Source: Diaporthe sp. PMI_573 (lineage: Eukaryota; Ascomycota; Sordariomycetes; Diaporthales; Diaporthaceae). Taken from it: a stretch of 23,280 nucleotides of DNA. A program made the translations under genes and the position numbers. Position 1 is the first letter of the stretch. Each line of letters starts with the position of its first letter. Under the pieces are notes generated by a model. The model was not told the origin of the DNA and searched no databases. It saw only the letters and a program-made list of their open reading frames with translations. The stretch covers positions 1 to 23,280 of the forward strand of contig JAJTUP010000201.1 of assembly GCA_021399435.1 (NCBI GenBank), read 5' to 3'. Positions 17,325 to 23,280 of the stretch are shown piece after piece.

Positions 17325-17741
17325 GTGCCCCTTGGCCCACAAATCCAGAGGTATCTCTTCAGGGATAGTACTCAAACCACCTGGGTAGATGATGGTTTTA
17401 GATGTCTCGGTGACGGGGCTGCCCAGACGGTTGGTGACTTGCTGGTTGATACAGAACCCGGATATAGACATCCACACGGTTTAAGCCGTTCTTGTTGTGC
17501 TAGAACAGCTCCATCAACTATGGAAAGTGGCGGCTCAAGGTATCCAAGATCTATACGTCGGATACCATTCTCAGGGCAACATCCTTTGGTTGGTGAAAAT
17601 CCTTTGTATATGGGGATACATTTTGCGACTGGCCGGGAGAGTAATGGAAACGTAGAAGTCCGGTCTCCTCTTAATCAAGGAGTATATACTACAGGACTCC
17701 CATATTTATATTTAATGAATCAGGTACATTTGGCTCTGTAA
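17325..17741 (+). other. Open reading frame of 138 codons, unrecognised
   Basis: It starts with an ATG-less or alternative codon and reads PLGPQIQRYLFRDSTQTTW ... GLPYLYLMNQVHLAL. No motif, signal peptide or neighbour supports coding. It may be a decayed continuation of the zinc-finger-like remnant upstream, or chance. Confidence 0.15.
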
Positions 17742-18099
17742 CGATGAGAGAAGTACCATTGTCTAGGAGGTGGTAGAAAACCCACTTTAATGGATACTTG
17801 TTTCGGTATTTTCCCATGTGCGTACTATGCAGTACTTCGAAATTTTATCAAAGTACTCTACTGGCTTTTTAAAAGAGCTCACGTTTGTGTCCTTCGTAGT
17901 CAACTACAAGGACGACATAGAGTTTCAGGCAGATCCAGATACGCAGTACCTTAATTTCATACGTATTTTTTCTTTATATCCTTTGTCAATCATCTAGCGT
18001 TATATATTCGGTTACTCATCTAAATTCCGATTTTCAATGCGTCGTGCCATCGAACATATTCTTACGTCGTGCTATATATTTTTCAAAAGCGAGGTCACC

Positions 18100-18590
18100 A
18101 TGAAATCCATATTCGCCAATGTCCTCCTCTTCTTGGCCATTACTGTAACGGGCATAGCGATTGATCCCGTGTCTGCGGCCGTGACCGCCACCATGACGGA
18201 GCCACTCTGCATCAACGGCTGCGCTGGAGAAGCGACTCCACTCTCTGTGGCTGAAGTATTAGCCACGGTGACTGATTCCATCAACAACGTCGACACAAAT
18301 GGCAGCCAGGCCACTGTAGACAAGCGCTGGTCCAAGGGGCGCAACTCGCTCTGCTTCACCTCCAGCAGCCTAGTCATGGCGGGCTACTACGCCATCTACC
18401 TGGACGGCTGGGGTCAAGAGCACGATGGCTGCGGGAAGGGAGCCCTTGACAATCTTCGCGGCCAGTGCGACAGGTCTGGTACTGGACTTGTCAGAACTGG
18501 GGATCTGGCGTGCTGCTGACGTTCTACCTCTCGGGCCCTCCTAGAGCCAAATGTGCTATGGACGCCATGTGGCTTGCTTCGCCCGAGTGA
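18100..18590 (+). pseudogene. Small secreted cysteine-containing protein with Kex2-like site, apparent frameshift
   Basis: The ATG at 18100 (context CACCATGA) is chosen because it directly begins a signal peptide, MKSIFANVLLFLAITVTGIA; an upstream in-frame ATG-like start adds an unlikely head. A Thr/Ala-rich propeptide with two Cys (LCINGCAG) leads to a dibasic DKR site near residue 76. The mature part starts with WSKGRNSLCFTSSS and includes GYYAIYLDGWGQEHDGCGKG and NLRGQC. The frame stops at 18519, but from about 18477 the frame one base back continues with further Trp and Cys residues (WYWTCQNWGSG) to a TGA at 18588-18590. The gene therefore appears to have lost one base near 18475. A TATA-like CTATATAT lies about 30 bp upstream of the ATG. 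Secretion is well supported; whether it is an effector, toxin or enzyme inhibitor is not known. Confidence 0.6.
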
Positions 18591-18718
18591 CCAGCGGGAG
18601 GAGGGCCTCTGCTGCGTCTATCTAGGATCTGGTATTGGGACATTGAACACCTGCTAGCTTACTTGTGAATTTGTGTGTTGTAGTTTTGGGCACTTCTGTA
18701 GCGCAAAATTAGCCTGTC

Positions 18719-18764
18719 TGTATGAAACTCGGGCGCCAGCTCTAGACGGCGATCTTTTCATACA
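18719..18764 (+). repeat. Nested inverted repeat downstream of the secreted-protein gene
   Basis: TGTATGAAA (18719-18727) pairs with TTTCATACA (18756-18764), and CGCC inside pairs with GGCG. It lies about 130 bp after the reading frame and could be a 3' UTR structure or a small repeat. The rest of 18591-19077 shows nothing recognisable. Confidence 0.45.
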
Positions 18765-19077
18765 AAATTGATTTAAACAGCGAAATCGCAGAACAATGGC
18801 GGTTCCGTTTTCACTTCACAGTTTTTATATTTGTAAAACCTCATTACAGATCTTAGTCCCTAGTTTTACTTCATACAATCGTTTACACTAACTATGTAAC
18901 AAAAATTAAGATCTTCGCCTAGCTTAATAAAAGGAAAATGTAAAGACGAAGTAGATATAGGAGGCGACGTCGTGGTAATCACCCTCACTATCCTCTGAAG
19001 TTTCGTACATTTTATACATTATAGAACGCTTGGCTACATGACGTTTTGCCTGTGGTCCCGATTACGGTATTTCGGCG

Positions 19078-20098
19078 GTGGAGGCTAGACTCGCCATCAA
19101 CACTGTACATTACCATTTTTGGTCAACCACCATCGAGCCGTTTGGCGTAACGAAAATCCACGAGCTTAAAATCACTAATTTCGGGTCCATCTATTATATG
19201 AATATCCTTATTACACTGTCTGGGCCCAATCAAATCAAAGTACGACGGATAATGGGCATAAGAATCGGACCTCTTAATGTGAGCGTTTAATATTTTAGTT
19301 CTAAGAAAAGCTTATAAGAAGCCTAAACTTGTGACCCCACCCGGAATCTATAAATTCAGGACACTGACACATCATGGTATTTGCGCTTCACTGGATTATT
19401 GTCTACGACTCTCGGAATCGCATGAAATAAAGGGGCTCGCCATGGAGGCATTAGAGACTGCAACGTTTTACAACAATGGCGAACACCAAAATGCCCAGGA
19501 CACACTCCGAACAAACTATAATCCCACGAATCCTAGCCCAAGGCCATCTTTGCGACTATTACCCATATACAGGCTCTCGTGTAGTCGCTCCCATCAACGT
19601 CGCCTTCTCATAACCCTCGTTCGCAGCCAGTTTTACATTGGAATATGGGAGCCAGGCGCCCAGCAACAAATGCGGTGCAACTTCCGAGCTGTCACCTCGC
19701 TAGCTTGATCGCGACGCCGTTGGACTGCTTTGGAGGTACAGCATACAGCGAAGCAACGTGCACCTACATGGGGAACACCATTTCCGCAGCTCCGCCATCG
19801 TATCTCCTTGTGTGATAAAGCTGGGAAGTGTAAGTCGATTGCGAGTGTTGCAAGGTTCTGCTAGGCCCATTCAGGTGCGTTTAACAATCTTGAAATTGGG
19901 AAGGAGGGGAGACCGAAGGATTCTGTTGTTCGGGGCTGCCTGGATGACAATATACTATACTGTTTTCCAATCAAAAGAAACTTGTCTCTCTTCCTCGAGA
20001 TTTTGTGGCTGAGATTTAAGGCAGTTGAATACTTTGAGATGCGCCGTGAGGAAATGACCAGATGTACTGTAGATCATGTTAGAGTGTCTTCGGTATCC
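19078..20098. other. Stretch with only short, unrecognised open frames
   Basis: Plus-strand frames at 19078-19290, 19331-19708 and 19758-20012 lack ATG starts or recognisable motifs. A minus-strand frame between about 19650 and 19850 has several Cys (GARCFAVCC) but no start. No downstream exon of the carboxylesterase-like gene to the right could be found here. Confidence 0.3.
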
Positions 20099-20135
20099 TC
20101 ATCGCCGTGTAAATCCCAGACGGCTCCGCACTTGC

Positions 20136-20314
20136 CCTTGAAATACAACCAAATCGGCAGATTCGTTGTACCATCCCCGGTACCGCCCATAACCCAAGTC
20201 AACTGTACGCGAAGATTCATTGACATGCGCCCGCGAAGCAACACGAGCATATGGCGACGGCAGTGCAGCGGCCCCGAGAATGAAGAGCACGATAGAAGCA
20301 AGGATTGTTGACAT
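20136..20314 (-). pseudogene. Orphan first exon of a type-B carboxylesterase-like secreted enzyme
   Basis: On the minus strand the ATG at 20314 begins a signal peptide, MSTILASIVLFILGAAALP. Then comes TVDLGYGRYRGWYNESADLV with VFQG, the start of the type-B carboxylesterase/lipase fold, where the next residues are normally IxYAxPP. Instead the frame runs into unrelated residues and a stop at 20099. A GC-type donor (GGCAAGT) sits at the point where homology ends (20136/20135), so an intron is plausible, but no second exon with the expected catalytic GES region was found to the left. The hAT-like element begins 30 bp upstream of the ATG. The family call depends on one short segment. Confidence 0.5.
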
Positions 20315-20703
20315 GATCGGGGAAGGCTTGAATTACTCTACCGCAGAGACCCAAACAACTCAACGTAATCAACGAGTTGATCAACGAGTTGATCAACGGC
20401 CCAACTCAACCAACTCAATGGAGGACTTTATTAGTAAGCTGCCCAACTCAATATTACCTTGAAGTTGGTGGATCTCGTTGATTTCGTTGATATAAAGTGG
20501 GTCTACTAGCCACTGTTAGTGACTGTAACTGCGGACTGGTATAAATCCTAACAGCGACCCCGTAACTAAGGCTATGTGTGGCTTGTACGTAAGGCAGATC
20601 ACCTAATTTCCCTGGCCGCCACCTCCTTTTACCCTCAATTCTGCTTGTAACTTCCACATCGATTTCAACAGCTACACCGATTGCATTGCGTAACTAGCTC
20701 AGG

Positions 20704-21100
20704 ATGAGTATTTTATCAGATTCTGACGCCATCACTGCTGTTGACGATGATGGAAATTTTAGGTCGTCTCCAGCGCCTTCTACAGCTTTCACGCCATTCT
20801 CGCCAGCTCGACGTTCTCAGTCCACCTCGCCAGATTCCACTACCAAAGAGCGGCAATATGAAGAATCTCTTTGGCGCCGTTTCCCCGGCTTCACCTGGTC
20901 TCAAATACTAATTCCTGGGCCTGGGAGTATGGGTACGATATCCAGAAAGGCAACGACAGGAAGTGGGTTTGCAAAATTTGCATCCGCAAGAACACTCTTA
21001 AGCCAAAGACCTTCACATCAACGGGCATCCAAAATACCCTAAACCACCTCTATGACGACCACGGGATTTGTGCGCCTGAAGGGAAGACAAAAGTTTCTAT
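20704..21100 (+). pseudogene. hAT transposase N-terminus with BED finger (second family, frameshifted)
   Basis: The ATG at 20704 opens a Ser/Pro/Asp-rich head (MSILSDSDAITAVDDDGNF). At about 20895 the sensible reading moves by one frame to SWAWEYGYDIQKGNDRKW. The finger follows: WVCKICIRKN with CX2C, then LNHLYDDHGI with two His. After about 21100 nothing transposase-like remains. Its finger differs from that of the hAT at 4732, so it is a separate family. Confidence 0.65.
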
Positions 21101-21226
21101 AAGTCTTGGGCTGGTTGGGGAGGGAATTTTTTATACAGCTAACAGGAGCTTTTTTTGTCAATTCTTTTTCTCGATTTAAATTCGGAGCTTGCGGTCTCGT
21201 ATCTTAGAATTCTATAGACCTTAAAA

Positions 21227-21472
21227 ATGGACTCAATTCTTATTACTTTAAATCCAGGCGGTGAACCTACCCGTCTGAAATTAGGATTTCTACCCTCAGA
21301 CTTCGAAACAGTGGTATGGCGAGATCCGGGCCGCCTACACTATCGCACGTACTACAACCTCTCGATTTGGGCGTGCTGCTTTACCAAATGTCCTGACAGG
21401 AGGGCCACTGAAAAACCTCATGTACTTTCAAGGGATCGGTCTGAGTCACAAGATAAGGGCAGCCTTTGTTGA
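21227..21472 (+). other. Open reading frame of 81 codons, unrecognised
   Basis: An ATG-started frame reads MDSILITLNPGGEPTRLKLG ... It contains no motif I know. It lies inside the presumed second hAT element and may be filler or a fragment. Confidence 0.15.
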
Positions 21473-21559
21473 AGCAGCCCCTTTTGCTCCTTGGCATCAA
21501 AGACTTTCTGCAGGGACCTCCGTACTTCATCATCTATTATACTTAATTGGAACGTTACA

Positions 21560-21870
21560 GTGCAATACATATAAAATGTAGAGCTACCGTAATGTAAGTA
21601 CCGTACATATGTAAATGAGCTGACATGTAAGGTGCAGAGCCAAAGTACATTGTACCTAACAGATTAGTACGGTATTTATAAATATTGGGGTTAAGGTAGT
21701 AGTGAGTGAATATAATGTGTTTTCATGGTATCACCGCGGGACGTACGTACTTTTGTGGCAAGCTGGTACTTATGTGTAAGCCATATCTTGAGTTGTATTC
21801 GTCCCTGCAATATTTGTTTCTTCTATACTACGAAATGTCGAGTTTAGATGGACGTACATATACTGTACCT
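21560..21870. repeat. GTAC-rich, non-coding segment
   Basis: About ten GTAC tetramers occur in some 300 bp (for example AAGTACCGTACAT, AGTACATTGTAC, ACGTACGTACT, CGTACATATACTGTAC), where one or two would be expected by chance. More occur at 22562-22585. No coding sense was seen from 21473 to 22098 apart from this. Confidence 0.4.
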
Positions 21871-22098
21871 CTGAGCTGAGACATCCCGGGTTGCTCAGGA
21901 CTTTCTTTTCTTGTGTTTTCTCCTCCTCCCCCGCCTCTCTCTCCGGCGGTGCATAGAAAAAGGAACCAAGAAAAGACATCATCATCAATACACACATTAC
22001 CACCCCATCAATTGGACCATAATTACACGTCCCACATACCTAAAAGGGTGATAATCTGACAATTAAGAGTCTCACTGCCTCAAGCCGATTCAAACAAC

Positions 22099-22533
22099 AT
22101 GGCAGATTACGTAAACACGAAGACCCTCAACGCGATACTAGCGAAACCAGGCGACTGGAACGATTGGCACCACGAATTCGAGCTCCAGGCCCAAACGTTT
22201 GGACTTGAATCCCACATAACGAATAAGACTTCCCTACTCCCTCAGCCGGAGATGCCGGATATTCGAAAGAAGAAATACATCAAGAACCCACACGCACAGC
22301 GAAATGCGAGATCACAGACGACCAACGACGAGGAAGAGGACGAAGAAACAATCCAAGAAAAGAACAATGGACAATGGATGATGACCGATCTGACCGACAA
22401 TGGTCTTAAGGCATTTAATCTTGACCTCACCTGGTATAAACAACTTGACGCATCGTACAAGGAGGAACGGCAGTCAGTAGAGAAGCTCACAAGGTGGCTG
22501 CTCCAAACTGTTGCCCCTGCATACAAGTCATGA
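22099..22533 (+). pseudogene. Ty1/copia-type Gag N-terminal remnant
   Basis: The ATG at 22099 (context ACAACATGG) opens 144 codons. MADYVNTKTLNAILAKPGDW with NDWHHEFELQAQTFGLESHI fits the start of fungal copia Gag, which opens with a substrate-like W..W segment. An acidic/Gln stretch follows, then LTWYKQLDASYKEERQSVEK and LLQTVAPAYKS, matching the helix that precedes the rest of Gag. A TGA ends it at 22531-22533, with no zinc knuckle after. No LTR or primer site is evident upstream. It is in the opposite orientation to the copia remnant at 3797-4316 and need not be the same family. Confidence 0.55.
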
Positions 22534-22590
22534 GTGCCCGAGGTATAGTATTTCAAGGAATGTACTATCTTACCGTACGGTACTTATTGG

Positions 22591-22842
22591 ATGATATTTG
22601 TCTGTCCTTCACGAGCGCGTCAACCAGATAAAACTAATGCTCAGCAGAATTTCTCCAAGTCACGACTTGGTGTAAACCGGTCTTGTGCTGACCACGTTTG
22701 CAGCTTCCTCGACCCAGTGCTCAAATCGAACACAGAGATCCAATCCAATTTGGAGAAACTAGCAGATGCCGTCGAAGACTACATGGAAGATTTCGGTATG
22801 TCTTCTGTAAACGTAGTGTGCGAGTCGAATTCGCCATTCTGA
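22591..22842 (+). other. Unrecognised ORF followed by a possible intron
   Basis: The frame contains FLDPVLKSNTEIQSNLEKL and ADAVEDYMEDFG, an amphipathic, protein-like stretch. Directly after comes GGTATGTC (22796), a good fungal 5' splice site, so it may be an exon of a gene continuing to the right. No family is recognised. From 22843 to 23280 I see no supported gene. Confidence 0.3.
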
Positions 22843-23280
22843 AGTTCCTCCTGGAGGAAAAAGATTGCTGGGATCTATTCGTGATAAGAAATGGCAACAC
22901 CAGCTCCTCAAGGCTGTCAGTCCATCGGTGCCCTCTGGGGAGGACCAGTTCATAGGTAGACTGGACTTACCAATTGGGCTACTGTGCCGGAAAAAGCGGA
23001 AAGCCGGGAGACTTGGACAAGCCTGCATACTGACGACAACACCTGCACATATTCAAGATTATCGAAAGCGTTCCCTCGAGCCAATACTATTGTTATAGAA
23101 TCAACCAGGGACTATTGAATGATTTACGTGAAGATTTATAAATCGATGTCCACTTTAAACTCAACATTAAAACGGACATCCGCTCTAGCTCAACTTGGTC
23201 TCTTTTTGCCTTACCACATCTCGTAACCTTGCTGCGAAGTCACCGAAAGCACAATCAAGTATATTCACACAGGACAAATC

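Larger units (their letters stand above)
20344..21807 (+). mobile_element. Second hAT element, internally deleted
   Basis: The left end CAGAGACCCAAACAACTCAA (20344-20363) and the inverted right end CAGGGACGAATACAACTCAA (21788-21807) match at 16 of 20 positions and both follow the CAGNG rule. Just inside the left end are direct copies of TTGATCAACGAG and inverted CTCGTTGAT (about 20365-20490). A BED-finger coding segment follows at 20704, but the catalytic and dimerisation parts are absent, so about 1.46 kb remains. The flanking 8-mers (CTCTACCG and CAATATTT) do not match. The left end is more convincing than the right. Confidence 0.55.

Noticed and set aside
20871..20930. A 30-nt GT...AG segment with a TACTAAT branch-like site joining the two frames of the second hAT transposase
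   Set aside because: It is too short for a fungal intron, and a simple frameshift gives a better BED-domain reading.

Overview
The window looks like a transposon-rich, gene-poor accessory stretch of a filamentous ascomycete genome, probably Sordariomycetes/Hypocreales. That placement is an inference from fungal-type NRPS modules, a chromodomain-bearing Ty3/gypsy element, hAT and Ty1/copia remnants, and small secreted-protein genes. No bacterial-type operon, rRNA, tRNA or CRISPR array was seen.

Layout: (1) 1-3803 (+) is the 3' part of a non-ribosomal peptide synthetase with order A-T-C-A. It is cut off inside the second adenylation domain. (2) About 3797-4316 (-) is a Ty1/copia Gag/protease remnant that abuts the broken NRPS end. 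(3) 4732-15912 is a roughly 3 kb hAT DNA transposon with CAGCG terminal inverted repeats. Its decayed transposase gene is split by (4) an 8203-bp chromovirus-type Ty3/gypsy LTR retrotransposon at 5654-13856, flanked by a perfect 5-bp target duplication (ATTAT). (5) 15913-18036 is mostly AT-rich, with a C2H2 zinc-finger-like remnant. (6) 18100-18590 (+) is a small secreted cysteine-containing protein gene with a Kex2-like site and an apparent frameshift. (7) 20136-20314 (-) is an orphan first exon resembling a type-B carboxylesterase. (8) 20344 to about 21807 is a second, internally deleted hAT element that starts 30 bp upstream of that exon's ATG. (9) 22099-22533 (+) is a copia-type Gag N-terminal remnant, followed by an unassigned tail.

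The most interesting object is the LTR element. Its two LTRs (182 and 183 bp) differ by one T, so insertion looks very recent. Yet its Pol is spread over three reading frames, and neither a Gag zinc knuckle nor a protease active-site motif is visible. Each LTR is largely built of inverted repeats of a GTGAATTCAC-type palindrome, including a perfect 18-bp inverted repeat. The same motif recurs inside the element just before the gag ATG, just after the pol stop and at the stop of an extra 3' ORF. An unrelated, perfect 12-bp hairpin sits on the gag stop codon, exactly where the frame changes by -1 into pol. The element also carries an unrecognised ORF between pol and the 3' LTR. Together these suggest a compact element with hairpins at all four of its coding boundaries, possibly mobilised in trans.
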